Shown here piece by piece: positions 42,393 to 52,313 of a stretch of DNA of 64,000 nt (the first letter of the stretch is position 1; each line of letters starts with the position of its first letter). The stretch spans positions 1 through 64,000 of the forward strand of contig DDVX01000016.1 of NCBI GenBank assembly GCA_002345575.1. The letters run 5' to 3'. The translations under genes and the position numbers were made by a program. The notes beneath the pieces are model-generated. The model was given only the letters and a program-made list of their open reading frames with translations, made no database searches and was not told where the DNA came from. This DNA is from Stutzerimonas stutzeri. GTDB lineage: Bacteria; Pseudomonadota; Gammaproteobacteria; Pseudomonadales; Pseudomonadaceae.

Positions 42393-44327
42393 ATGAGCAA
42401 AGGTGACGCTTACGCCGAAGCAGGCAAGACTGCCGTACTGCAGAACATTCACGGAACCATGGAGTTCCTGCGCAAGTATGCGCCCTTCATCCAGATGGAG
42501 CCGGCGCATCTCGCGTTTTTGGTGGAAAACTGCGAGCTGCGCTTCTATGCCGAAGGCGACAGCATCATTTCTCCCGATGACGGTACAGTCCAGCATTTCT
42601 ATATCGTCAAGCAGGGCCGGGTTCATGGCCAGCGTCCCCATACGGCCAAACGCGGCACGGAAACCACCTTCGAAGTCATCGTCGGCGAGTGCTTCCCCAT
42701 GGCCGCCCTGATGGGTGAACGCGCCACACGCACTGGGCACTTCGCTGCCGAAGACACATTCTGCCTGCTATTAAACAAGCCGGCCTTCGTCAAACTGGTC
42801 TCCAAGTCCGACGCGTTCCGTGACTTCGCAATGCGCGGTGTTAGCAGCCTGCTGGACCTGGTCAATCAGCAGGCACAAACCCGCGCAGTAGAAAGCCTGG
42901 GCGAGCGTTACTCACTGGAAACTACTGTCGGCGAGCTCGCCGTACACCATCCAGTGTCCTGCCTGCCATCAATGCCACTGAACGATGCGGTGGAGCTGAT
43001 GCAGCTCGCCAATGTCGGCAGTATCGTTATCGTCGATGAAGAGCAGCACCCGCTGGGCATCTTTACCTTGCGCGACCTGCGCCGGGTGATAGGCATGAAA
43101 CAGGGCGATCTTTCCAGCCCTATATTTGAGTTCATGACCCATGGCCCATTTCATCTACCCCCAGGCGCTACCGCGTTCGACGCCGCCATCGCGATGACTG
43201 AGCGGCAGATCGGGCATATCTGCGTGGTTAAGGATGGCCTGCTCTGCGGTGTGATTTCCGAGCGTGATCTGTTCTCGCTACAACGGGTCGATCTGGTTCA
43301 TCTGGCGCAGGCCATCCTGCACGCAGACCGCGTGGATTCGCTGGTGGCCATCCGTACGCGCATCAACCAGTTGGTAGACAACATGCTGGCCCATGGTGCG
43401 TCGTCCACCCAGATCACCCATATCATCACATTGCTCAACGACCACACGGTACGCCGCGTCATCGAGTTGGCCATCGCCGATATGGGCGATCCCGGGGTTC
43501 CCTTCACCTGGTTATGCTTCGGCAGCGAAGGCCGCCGGGAGCAGACACTGCACACCGATCAAGACAACGGCATTCTCTTCGAGGCTGAAGACGCGGCGGA
43601 GGCCGCACGCATCCGCGGCAAGCTGTTGCCGCTGGCCGAACGCATTACCCAGGATCTGGATACCTGCGGCTTCACCTTGTGCAAAGGCAATATCATGGCC
43701 AGCAACCCCGAGCTGTGCCTGTCGCGTCAGGAGTGGAAACGCCGCTTCAGCTCCTTCGTACGCGAAGCCACGCCGGAAAATCTCTTGAGCTCTACGATCT
43801 TCTTTGACCTACGCTCGACCTGGGGGCCGGAAGAAGGCTGCGCGCAGCTGCACCAGCACATGCTCAACGAGATAGCCGAGAGCCCAATTTTTCAGCGTCT
43901 GATGGTGGCCAACGCCCTGCGCCACCGCCCGCCGGTGGGCCGTTTCCGCGACTTCGTACTGGAGCGCAAGGGCGATGACAAGGACACCCTCGACCTCAAG
44001 ATCCAGGGCCTCACGCCCTTTGTGGATGGTGCACGCCTACTGGCCCTGGCCAACGGCATCAGCGAGTGCAACACTCTGGAGCGCTTGCGCCTGCTGGTGG
44101 AAAAAGGCGCAATGGAGCCCAAGGATGGTGAGGCCTACGAAGAGGCCTATCAGTTCATCCAGCAAACGCGCATGGAGCGGCACCAGCAACAGTCACGTGG
44201 CAATCAACCCTTATCCAATCGACTCGCCCCGCAAGACCTCAACCAGCTGGATCGGCGTATCCTGCGTGAGTCCTTTCGACAAGCCCAGCGCCTTCAAGGC
44301 AGTCTCGCATTGCGCTATCAACTATGA
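42393..44327 (+). CDS. cNMP-binding / CBS / DUF294 nucleotidyltransferase-like protein
   Basis: A 644-residue cytoplasmic protein with a cyclic-nucleotide-binding-like domain (about 25-140), a CBS pair (about 165-290, seen in VGSIVIVDEEQHPLGIFTLR and GHICVVKDGLLCGVISERDL) and a DUF294 nucleotidyltransferase core (PFTWLCFGSEGRREQTLHTD, where GSEGRREQ and the Asp residues after it form the catalytic pattern of GlnD-like enzymes). It is probably a regulatory nucleotidyltransferase that modifies a protein partner in response to a nucleotide. Its stop overlaps the exonuclease start as ATGA. The family is often found near acetate-type symporters, as here. Confidence 0.88.
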   Translation: MSKGDAYAEAGKTAVLQNIHGTMEFLRKYAPFIQMEPAHLAFLVENCELRFYAEGDSIISPDDGTVQHFYIVKQGRVHGQRPHTAKRGTETTFEVIVGECFPMAALMGERATRTGHFAAEDTFCLLLNKPAFVKLVSKSDAFRDFAMRGVSSLLDLVNQQAQTRAVESLGERYSLETTVGELAVHHPVSCLPSMPLNDAVELMQLANVGSIVIVDEEQHPLGIFTLRDLRRVIGMKQGDLSSPIFEFMTHGPFHLPPGATAFDAAIAMTERQIGHICVVKDGLLCGVISERDLFSLQRVDLVHLAQAILHADRVDSLVAIRTRINQLVDNMLAHGASSTQITHIITLLNDHTVRRVIELAIADMGDPGVPFTWLCFGSEGRREQTLHTDQDNGILFEAEDAAEAARIRGKLLPLAERITQDLDTCGFTLCKGNIMASNPELCLSRQEWKRRFSSFVREATPENLLSSTIFFDLRSTWGPEEGCAQLHQHMLNEIAESPIFQRLMVANALRHRPPVGRFRDFVLERKGDDKDTLDLKIQGLTPFVDGARLLALANGISECNTLERLRLLVEKGAMEPKDGEAYEEAYQFIQQTRMERHQQQSRGNQPLSNRLAPQDLNQLDRRILRESFRQAQRLQGSLALRYQL

Positions 44328-45031
44328 ATATGTTCTGGCTAAACCCTCGCGGCCCCAAGCTCACCCCCAAACAACTGCAACGACTGGACGAAATGCCACT
44401 GGCCGTCCGGCCGGGAGCCGTACCGCTGTGCAAGCAGCGGATGGTTGTGCTTGATCTAGAGACCACCGGGCTGCACCTCAAGCGAGACAAGGTTATTTCC
44501 ATCGGTGCAGTAACCATCGAAGACGGCGCCATCGACTATTCACAGCAGTTCGAATGCACCCTGCGTCGTGATGTGGAAGTCACCGAAAGCGTGCTGATCC
44601 ACGGCATCGCACCGAGCGAGCTGGCCAAGGGCCAAGAGCCGGAAGAAGCGCTGCTGAGCTTCATGGAATTTATCGGCGACAGCTTACTGCTAGCCTTCCA
44701 TGCGCCCTTCGACCAGCGCATGCTTGCCCGCGCCCTGAAACACGAGCTGGGCTACTCCCTAAAACACCGCTTTCTCGATGTGGCCGACCTAGCCCCCATG
44801 CTGTTTCCAGAAGCTGCGATTCGACGTAACGGGCTGGATAACTGGCTCGAATATTTCAAGATCCAGATACCACAGCGTCACCATGCCTCGGCAGATGCCA
44901 TGGCTACTGCGCAAATTGCCCTGATCCTGTTCAATCGCGCCCAGCGCAAGGGAATTGCTCAGATTGACCAGCTAGACCAGGCACTCAGCTCCTGGCAACG
45001 CTCGCGCAAGGCCGCCACCCACTCCTTTTGA
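44324..45031 (+). CDS. DnaQ-like 3'-5' exonuclease
   Basis: A 235-residue protein of the DEDD exonuclease superfamily. Exo I is VVLDLETTGLHLKRDKVIS (Asp and Glu metal ligands), Exo II includes LLAFHAPFDQRML, and Exo III is HHASADAMATAQIAL (DEDDh type, with the His and Asp). It is too short and lacks the other parts of a polymerase, so it is a stand-alone epsilon-like nuclease. It overlaps the DUF294 gene by 4 bases, implying joint translation. This nuclease-DUF294 pairing seems fixed in pseudomonads, but its job is not known to me. Confidence 0.88.
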   Translation: MNMFWLNPRGPKLTPKQLQRLDEMPLAVRPGAVPLCKQRMVVLDLETTGLHLKRDKVISIGAVTIEDGAIDYSQQFECTLRRDVEVTESVLIHGIAPSELAKGQEPEEALLSFMEFIGDSLLLAFHAPFDQRMLARALKHELGYSLKHRFLDVADLAPMLFPEAAIRRNGLDNWLEYFKIQIPQRHHASADAMATAQIALILFNRAQRKGIAQIDQLDQALSSWQRSRKAATHSF

Positions 45032-45187
45032 CTACTACAGAGACCTGCTGCCGAGGGTAATCACTACTCTCGTCAGGCCGTGCATTCCTCCCTGAAAGCT
45101 AATTCTCGATGAGTGCGCGCCAGCAATGACGAGCATGTAAGCAACAGGTTAGCGACTCTCTAAAACAGCCGCTTTTCCCGCATTATT

Positions 45188-45706
45188 TTAATGGCGACGC
45201 GCGCAAGTGGCTCGATAAAGCGGCGAATCCGCATCCAGTTTGACCATGCTTTCAAACTTCGCTTCGCCCTCTTCGTTCAATCTGAACATTAACCTTTCAT
45301 CACAAATCAATTGATAAGTGCCACTTTTCACTGTTGAAATCAGGTGCTGCTTTTCAAAGCGATAGAGAACAAAACGAGCCATTAGTCCTTTGTCGGTATC
45401 CTCGACTTGCGCATTACCACCATCAAGTACCGTATAGACCAGCGGCATAGGGAACAGCATGGTCCAAGGACGCCACAACATATGACCCTCTTCACTCGAA
45501 ACAACCACCGAGCCTTCCGGCAGACGCGCCTGCTTGGTCTCGAACCAAGTGTATTCGTAATGAATGGTGTAACCGAGCATACCTAAACCGGCGAATACCG
45601 GAATGATCCATTTTGGCAGTCGGTTGCGAGTCAAATTACGCAACACTAGCGCAATCCCCGCACCCGCCAGGCCGGCGCAGATTGCCGCAATGAGATGCCA
45701 GATCAT
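45188..45706 (-). CDS. Membrane-anchored hypothetical protein
   Basis: A 172-residue protein that I do not recognise by name. Two N-terminal hydrophobic segments (MIWHLIAAICAGLAGAGIAL and WIIPVFAGLGMLGYTIHYEY, separated by a short basic loop) anchor a soluble C-terminal domain of about 110 residues with WRPWTMLFPMPLVY and one late Cys pair (CDERL, CARRH). The start is ATG at 45706. It lies downstream of the actP-like gene on the same strand beyond a clear terminator, so it is probably transcribed separately or by read-through. The function is unknown. Confidence 0.75.
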   Translation of the reverse strand: MIWHLIAAICAGLAGAGIALVLRNLTRNRLPKWIIPVFAGLGMLGYTIHYEYTWFETKQARLPEGSVVVSSEEGHMLWRPWTMLFPMPLVYTVLDGGNAQVEDTDKGLMARFVLYRFEKQHLISTVKSGTYQLICDERLMFRLNEEGEAKFESMVKLDADSPLYRATCARRH

Positions 45707-45718
45707 AGAAACTTTCCT

Positions 45719-45750
45719 CAAAAAAATCGGGCTTCCAGATGGAAGCCCGA
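45719..45750 (-). terminator. Intrinsic terminator after the symporter gene
   Basis: A perfect 10-base stem (45727-45736 and 45741-45750, loop AGAT) is followed on the minus strand by a run of T. It lies 57 bases past the symporter stop and just before the next minus-strand gene at 45706. Confidence 0.9.
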
Positions 45751-45806
45751 CTTGTATCTCAACCGTGGATCGGATCTCTCAATCCGACTTCTGGCCGAAT
45801 TATCAC

Positions 45807-47576
45807 TTAGTGAGCAAGCGCAGTGCCAGCACCTTTCGGGGTACGAACGCTTTCTACCAGATCCTGAATCTCCTGCGGCGGAGCCTCAGTAGACAGGGAT
45901 ACGGCGTAAGCCACGGCGAAGTTCAGCATCGCACCGATGGCACCAAAGCCCTGCGGGGAAATACCGAACATCCACTCAGCAGGCGTATTGGCGAAGGTGT
46001 TGGTGCCAGGGATGAAGAACCAGCCCAGGTACAGGAAGATGTACACCGAGGTGCTCACTACACCGACCAGCATGCCTGCAATCGCGCCCTTGCTGTTCAC
46101 GCGCTTGGAGAAGATCCCCATCATCAGCGCCGGGAACAGGCTCGATGCCGCCAGACCGAACGCCAATGCCACTACCTGAGCCGCGAACCCGGGAGGATTC
46201 AGCCCCAGCCAGGTTGCCAGGATGATTGCTGCTGTCATGGACAGACGAGCAGTCAGCATCTCGTTCTTCTCGCTGATCTTCGGATTGATCAGGGTCTTGA
46301 TCAGGTCATGACTGATGGCCGAGGAGATAGCCAGCAACAGACCCGCAGCAGTGGACAGAGCAGCAGCAATTGCACCAGCTGCAATCAGACCGATCACCCA
46401 GCTTGGGAGGTTGGCGATTTCAGGGTTGGCCAGAACGATGATGTCGTTGTTGACGACCAGCTCGTTGCCATTCCAGCCACGCTCCTGCGCAGTCGGGGCA
46501 AAGGTAGCGCTGGCGTCGTTATACATCTGGATACGGCCATCGTTGTTCTTGTCTTCGAACTTGATCAGACCAGTCTCTTCCCAAGTCTGGATCCAGCCCG
46601 GACGCTCTTCATAAAGAATCGCTTCAGCCTTTGTACCTTCTGGATAGATGGTATCCACCAGATTCAGGCGCGCCATGGAGGCAACAGCCGGAGCAGTCAG
46701 GTACAGCATGGCGATGAAGATCAGCGTCCAGCCAGCGGACCAACGTGCATCAGCCACTTTCGGTACGGTGAAGAAACGAATGATAACGTGGGGCAGACCA
46801 GCGGTACCGATCATCAGCGACAGAGTGAACAGGAACATGTTCAGCTTGTTGTCGACATCAGCGGTATAGGCAGCGAAGCCCAGGTCCTGAACGACGATAT
46901 CCAGTCGATCCAGCAGCGGCATACCGGACTCGGTGTGAGTGCCGAACATGCCGAACATCGGGATCGGGTTGCCTGTAAGCTGGAAGGCAATGAACACGGC
47001 AGGAATAGTGTAGGCAACAATCAGCACTACGTACTGCGCCACCTGGGTGTAGGTGATGCCCTTCATGCCACCGAATACGGCGTAGGCGAACACGATCGCG
47101 GCGGCAAGCCAGATACCGGTGTCGTTACTCACTTCGAGGAAGCGAGAGAAGGCCACGCCAGCACCGGACATCTGACCAATTACATAGGTAACGGAGATGA
47201 GGATGAGGCAGACCACAGCTACCAGGCGCGCGCCACGGCTGTAGAAACGGTCACCGATGAAATCCGGTACCGTGAACTTGCCGAACTTGCGCAGGTAAGG
47301 TGCCAGCAGCATCGCCAGCAGCACGTAGCCACCGGTCCAGCCCATTAGGTAGACCGAGGTGCCATAACCACCGGAGGCGATGATACCGGCCATGGAAATG
47401 AAGGAGGCCGCAGACATCCAGTCAGCAGCAGTCGCCATACCGTTGGTAACGGGATGGACGCCACCGCCGGCAACATAGAATTCCTTGGTCGATCCAGCGC
47501 GAGCCCAGATTGCAATCCCGATATACAGCAGGAAAGAGGCGCCCACGAACAGCATGTTAATCCAATATTGACTCAT
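45807..47576 (-). CDS. actP: Cation/acetate symporter (ActP-like sodium:solute symporter)
   Basis: A 589-residue inner-membrane transporter of the SSS family, predicted to import acetate or a similar short monocarboxylate with Na+. About 13 hydrophobic segments are visible, with the SSS blocks GGVHPVTNGMATAADWMSAA near residue 35 and AISHDLIKTLINPKISEKNE near residue 390. A loop of about 80 polar residues (about 290-370) distinguishes this long subfamily from E. coli ActP (549). The upstream gene 3 bases away is the DUF485 partner commonly paired with ActP. Acetate as substrate is an inference from family and context. Confidence 0.88.
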   Translation of the reverse strand: MSQYWINMLFVGASFLLYIGIAIWARAGSTKEFYVAGGGVHPVTNGMATAADWMSAASFISMAGIIASGGYGTSVYLMGWTGGYVLLAMLLAPYLRKFGKFTVPDFIGDRFYSRGARLVAVVCLILISVTYVIGQMSGAGVAFSRFLEVSNDTGIWLAAAIVFAYAVFGGMKGITYTQVAQYVVLIVAYTIPAVFIAFQLTGNPIPMFGMFGTHTESGMPLLDRLDIVVQDLGFAAYTADVDNKLNMFLFTLSLMIGTAGLPHVIIRFFTVPKVADARWSAGWTLIFIAMLYLTAPAVASMARLNLVDTIYPEGTKAEAILYEERPGWIQTWEETGLIKFEDKNNDGRIQMYNDASATFAPTAQERGWNGNELVVNNDIIVLANPEIANLPSWVIGLIAAGAIAAALSTAAGLLLAISSAISHDLIKTLINPKISEKNEMLTARLSMTAAIILATWLGLNPPGFAAQVVALAFGLAASSLFPALMMGIFSKRVNSKGAIAGMLVGVVSTSVYIFLYLGWFFIPGTNTFANTPAEWMFGISPQGFGAIGAMLNFAVAYAVSLSTEAPPQEIQDLVESVRTPKGAGTALAH

Positions 47577-47579
47577 GGG

Positions 47580-47843
47580 TTATTCCTCAACGCCGAATTC
47601 TTTGTCCAGTTTGTTCAGCCGCCACGCGTAGTGGAAGATGATCGCAATGAACGTAATTATCGAACCCTGTTGAGCAAACCAGAAGCCCAGATCCGTTCCC
47701 CCAACCGGGATGCCGGACAGCATTGGACGCAAGAGAATCGCAAAGCCATATGAGACCAGAGCCCAGACCACAAGGCTCCATGTTATGAGGCGAACGTTCG
47801 CCTTCCAGTACGCCGCAGCGTTTTTCTTATCTTCTTCAGTCAT
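47580..47843 (-). CDS. DUF485 membrane protein, partner of the symporter
   Basis: An 87-residue protein with two membrane segments (LITWSLVVWALVSYGFAILL and WFAQQGSIITFIAIIFHYAW) and charged ends, matching the DUF485 (YjcH) family that is co-transcribed with actP. The start at 47843 gives MTEEDKKNAAAYW. The ribosome site AAGGCGG overlaps a CA-type Hfq/Crc motif. Its function is unproven; a role as an accessory subunit of the transporter is often assumed. Confidence 0.85.
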   Translation of the reverse strand: MTEEDKKNAAAYWKANVRLITWSLVVWALVSYGFAILLRPMLSGIPVGGTDLGFWFAQQGSIITFIAIIFHYAWRLNKLDKEFGVEE

Positions 47844-47857
47844 CGACGTGTTCCGCC

Positions 47858-47865
47858 TTATTGTT
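47858..47865 (-). promoter_or_regulatory. Candidate Hfq/Crc catabolite-activity motif at the DUF485-actP ribosome site
   Basis: On the minus strand AACAATAA fits AAnAAnAA and runs directly into AAGGCGG, the ribosome site of the DUF485 gene. This is the usual location for Hfq/Crc binding that blocks translation of genes for less-preferred substrates in Pseudomonas. Confidence 0.55.
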
Positions 47866-47922
47866 ATGCAAGTGAGGAAAGCCCACACGGTGAATCTAGC
47901 AAAGGTGGGCTCTCTAAAGTAA

Positions 47923-47942
47923 GCCCCGACTTTAGTCGGGGC
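47923..47942 (-). other. Leader hairpin upstream of the symporter operon
   Basis: A perfect 8-base stem (47923-47930 GCCCCGAC, loop TTTA, 47935-47942 GTCGGGGC) lies about 80 bases upstream of the DUF485 start. A weaker 6-base stem (47881-47886 with 47905-47910) follows it toward the gene. On the minus strand the strong stem is followed by TTACTTT, so it could be a weak terminator or attenuator. Confidence 0.5.
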
Positions 47943-48561
47943 CAGCTCGCCCGCCCCATGCGTAAGGCCTGATCCAGAGCACCTGGACGCGACCTGCAGA
48001 AATTTCTCAAGCTCTCAGCAGCAGGCGCCGGCCTCGCTCCGAAGCGGCAGGCCTTTACTGAACGTATGAGGCTCGAAACAGACCATCCGGTCAGAGACTC
48101 GCAAGCCCGCCAATCACAGAATCATGCGCTGATAGAATGCGCCGCAGGCAGACATCAACCGACGCAATTATGCCCTAGTTTACTCCAGCATCTGCAACTA
48201 CAAACAATCAACAACAACCATATCCGCTGGATTACTGCGCAGCAAAAATTAAATTAAAAACCACAACTCAGCCGTCTCTTTAAATAACTAAATGCAGAAA
48301 TACGTAGAAAGACCAAATATCCATACCGGTTTATTAGAACAGAAGTAACATAAGCACTTTTACCGTCTCATACATAAGCAACCAAAACATTATCAATCGA
48401 GGAAATTGCAAAGCAGACAGCTCGACTATAAGAACGCCCAATGAGTCGAAACCCGATAGGCTGACACCGGGCCTTGGCAGCCCATGGCAAGCTTGGCTTT
48501 TGCGAGGCTGTATGGCCCGGTCTGCTAAACTGCCTGCCGGTTCCCTATAGATGACGCCTCC

Positions 48562-49941
<1,380 letters not shown>

Positions 49942-50082
49942 AGGCCGGAAGCGAATCAGCTACAGCTCGGGCTCGCCAAAGGCGTGACCTGGGCTGTGAG
50001 TTATCGGTCTCAGCAACTGGCGGCTTGCTCGCCGGACCGGACGCCTGACCCGGTCCACATGCTGTTCTGGGGATTCGTTTTG

Positions 50083-52281
50083 ATGCGCTCAACCTCTCTT
50101 GGCCATTCACTGCGTCGTCTCTGGGCGCTGGACAAGTTCGGCTACAGCCTGCGTGTATTGATCGCGCTGTCAGCCAGCATGGGGCTGAGCTGGTATCTGA
50201 GCGATCCGGGGATCGTTATCCCGCTGTTCCTCGGCGTCATCGCCAGCGCTCTGGCGGAAACCGACGACAACTGGCGCGGGCGGCTTTCCGCCCTGTTGGT
50301 GACGCTACTGTGCTTCAGCATTGCCGCCGTATCTGTGCAACTGCTGTTTCCCTGGCCGTGGCTGTTCACGCTGGGCATGGCGGCGGCTGCCTTCAGCCTG
50401 ATCATGCTTGGCGCGCTGGGTGAGCGTTATGCCACCATTGCCCAGGCAACACTGATCCTCTCCATTTACAGCATGATCGCAGCCGACCAGCGCGGCAGCG
50501 CAGCGCTTCAGCCGTGGCGTGATCCCTTGCTGCTGCTCACCGGCGCGGCGTGGTACGGCCTGTTATCGGTGATCTGGAACGCACTGTTCGCGCACCAGCC
50601 GGTACAGCAGAGCCTGGCCAGGCTGTATCGCGAGCTGGGAACCTACTTCAAGCTCAAGGCCGCGCTATTCGAGCCGACTCGGCAGCTCGACGTGGAGCAG
50701 CTGCGCCTGCAATTGGCGCAGCAGAACGGCCGTGTAGTCAATGCTATGAACACCACCAAGGGAACGCTACTGAACCGCCTCGGCAATGGGCGCTCGGGGG
50801 CTAAGATCAACCGTTACCTCAAACTGTACTTTCTTGCCCAGGACCTGCACGAGCGCGTCAGCTCCTCTCACTATCCTTATCAGGCGTTGAGCGAGGCCTT
50901 CTTTCATAGCGACGTGCTGTTTCGCTGCAACCGCCTGCTGCGCCTGCAAAGCAAGGCCTGCCTGGAGCTGGCGACGGCGATCCGGATGCGCCAGCCGTTT
51001 CGCTACAGCGAGGCCAATGCTCAGGCACAGACCGACCTCGAAGCCTCACTCGATTACCTGCGCCAGCAGAACAATCCGGCCTGGCGCGGTTTGCTGCGTT
51101 CGTTGCGTGCGCTGTCACGCAACCTTTCGACGATGCAGCAACAGCTGTCCACCGCAAGCTACCCCGAGGTTCTCGAGGGCCAGCAGGACAGCAACCTGCT
51201 GGACCGCCAACCGCAATCGCTCCGCGATGCGGCCAATCGTGTCCGCCTGCAACTGACGCCCACTTCATTGTTGTTTCGACACGCCTTGCGCATGAGCCTG
51301 GCTTTGGTCTGCGGCTACGCGGTATTGCACACCGTCCACCCGGCACAAGGTTACTGGATACTGCTCACCACCCTGTTCGTCTGCCAGCCCAACTACGGCG
51401 CAACGCGGATCAAGCTCGTGCAGCGGGTGACCGGTACCATCCTAGGGCTGGTCGTCGGCTGGGCGTTATTCGATCTTTTCCCCAGCCAGCAGGTCCAGGC
51501 CTTGTTCGCAGTGATCGCTGGCGTGGTGTTCTTCGCCACCCGCAGCAGCCGCTACACCCTGGCGACAGCTGCCATCACACTGCTGGTGCTGTTCTGCTTC
51601 AACCAGGTCGGTGACGGCTACGGGCTGATCTGGCCACGTCTGATCGATACGCTGCTGGGCAGCATGATTGCCGCCGCTGCGGTATTTCTAATCCTGCCGG
51701 ATTGGCAGGGCCGCCGGCTCAACCAGGTGGTTGCCAATACCCTGAGCCGCAGCGCCGACTACCTGCGCCAGATCATGCATCAGTACGAGAGCGGCAAGCG
51801 TGACGACCTGGCCTATCGGTTTGCCCGACGCAACGCGCACAATGCTGACGCCGCACTCTCCACCACGCTTTCCAACATGCTGCTGGAGCCGGGGCACTTT
51901 CGAAGAGATGCCGAGACCGGCTTTCGCTTCCTTATCCTCTCGCACACCTTGCTCAATTACGTCTCAGGCCTCGGCGCGCACCGCGAAAGCCTGCCCGACG
52001 ATGCTCGCGACGACATGCTTGAAGGCGCCGCGCAGCAGCTGGCCAACAGTCTTGAGGAGATAGCCACGGCGCTGCAGAACAAGCAGCCCCTGGCGGTCTA
52101 CAGCGAAGCGGAAGAAGCTCTGGCACAGCAGCTGGAGCAGACGTCCGACGAGCTGGACGACGCCCATCGCCTGTTGCAAACCCAGCTGGGCATGATCTGC
52201 CGGCAGCTTGCCCCTCTGCGCAGCATGGCCGTGCATCTGCTCAAGCAAACCGCTGAACCAGGCGAACACGCCGCAGGGTAA
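50083..52281 (+). CDS. yccS: YccS-type FUSC-family membrane protein
   Basis: A 732-residue inner-membrane protein of the FUSC/YccS-YhfK family, proposed efflux or transport proteins of unknown substrate. Two blocks of hydrophobic helices (about 20-170 and 395-540) each precede a large cytoplasmic region, the usual duplicated architecture. HPAQGYWILLTTLFVCQPNYG near residue 417 is a family motif. The ATG at 50083 has GGGGA nine bases before it; two other in-frame starts upstream (49984 and 50059) are possible. It is followed at 33 bases by the YhiN-like flavoprotein gene. Confidence 0.85.
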   Translation: MRSTSLGHSLRRLWALDKFGYSLRVLIALSASMGLSWYLSDPGIVIPLFLGVIASALAETDDNWRGRLSALLVTLLCFSIAAVSVQLLFPWPWLFTLGMAAAAFSLIMLGALGERYATIAQATLILSIYSMIAADQRGSAALQPWRDPLLLLTGAAWYGLLSVIWNALFAHQPVQQSLARLYRELGTYFKLKAALFEPTRQLDVEQLRLQLAQQNGRVVNAMNTTKGTLLNRLGNGRSGAKINRYLKLYFLAQDLHERVSSSHYPYQALSEAFFHSDVLFRCNRLLRLQSKACLELATAIRMRQPFRYSEANAQAQTDLEASLDYLRQQNNPAWRGLLRSLRALSRNLSTMQQQLSTASYPEVLEGQQDSNLLDRQPQSLRDAANRVRLQLTPTSLLFRHALRMSLALVCGYAVLHTVHPAQGYWILLTTLFVCQPNYGATRIKLVQRVTGTILGLVVGWALFDLFPSQQVQALFAVIAGVVFFATRSSRYTLATAAITLLVLFCFNQVGDGYGLIWPRLIDTLLGSMIAAAAVFLILPDWQGRRLNQVVANTLSRSADYLRQIMHQYESGKRDDLAYRFARRNAHNADAALSTTLSNMLLEPGHFRRDAETGFRFLILSHTLLNYVSGLGAHRESLPDDARDDMLEGAAQQLANSLEEIATALQNKQPLAVYSEAEEALAQQLEQTSDELDDAHRLLQTQLGMICRQLAPLRSMAVHLLKQTAEPGEHAAG

Positions 52282-52313
52282 GATGCGCGGCCGCTCGAAA
52301 TGAGGATCACGCA

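Larger units (their letters stand above)
47844..48561. other. Intergenic region between symporter operon and dbpA, AT-rich in the middle
   Basis: This 718-base gap has the CA motif and hairpins of the symporter leader at its left end. About 48180-48470 is clearly richer in A and T than the rest of the window (for example TTAAATTAAAAACC and ACATTATCAATC). No gene with a ribosome site or known product is seen there; a 63-codon frame at 48066-48257 is unconvincing. Confidence 0.55.

Noticed and set aside
45603..47348. Plus-strand open frame of 581 codons opposite the acetate symporter
   Set aside because: Complement of the symporter gene; polar low-complexity protein without domains or a ribosome site.
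48066..48257. 63-codon frame in the AT-rich spacer before dbpA
   Set aside because: No ribosome site, composition of random sequence (Gln/Asn/His rich end), and no similarity that I recognise.
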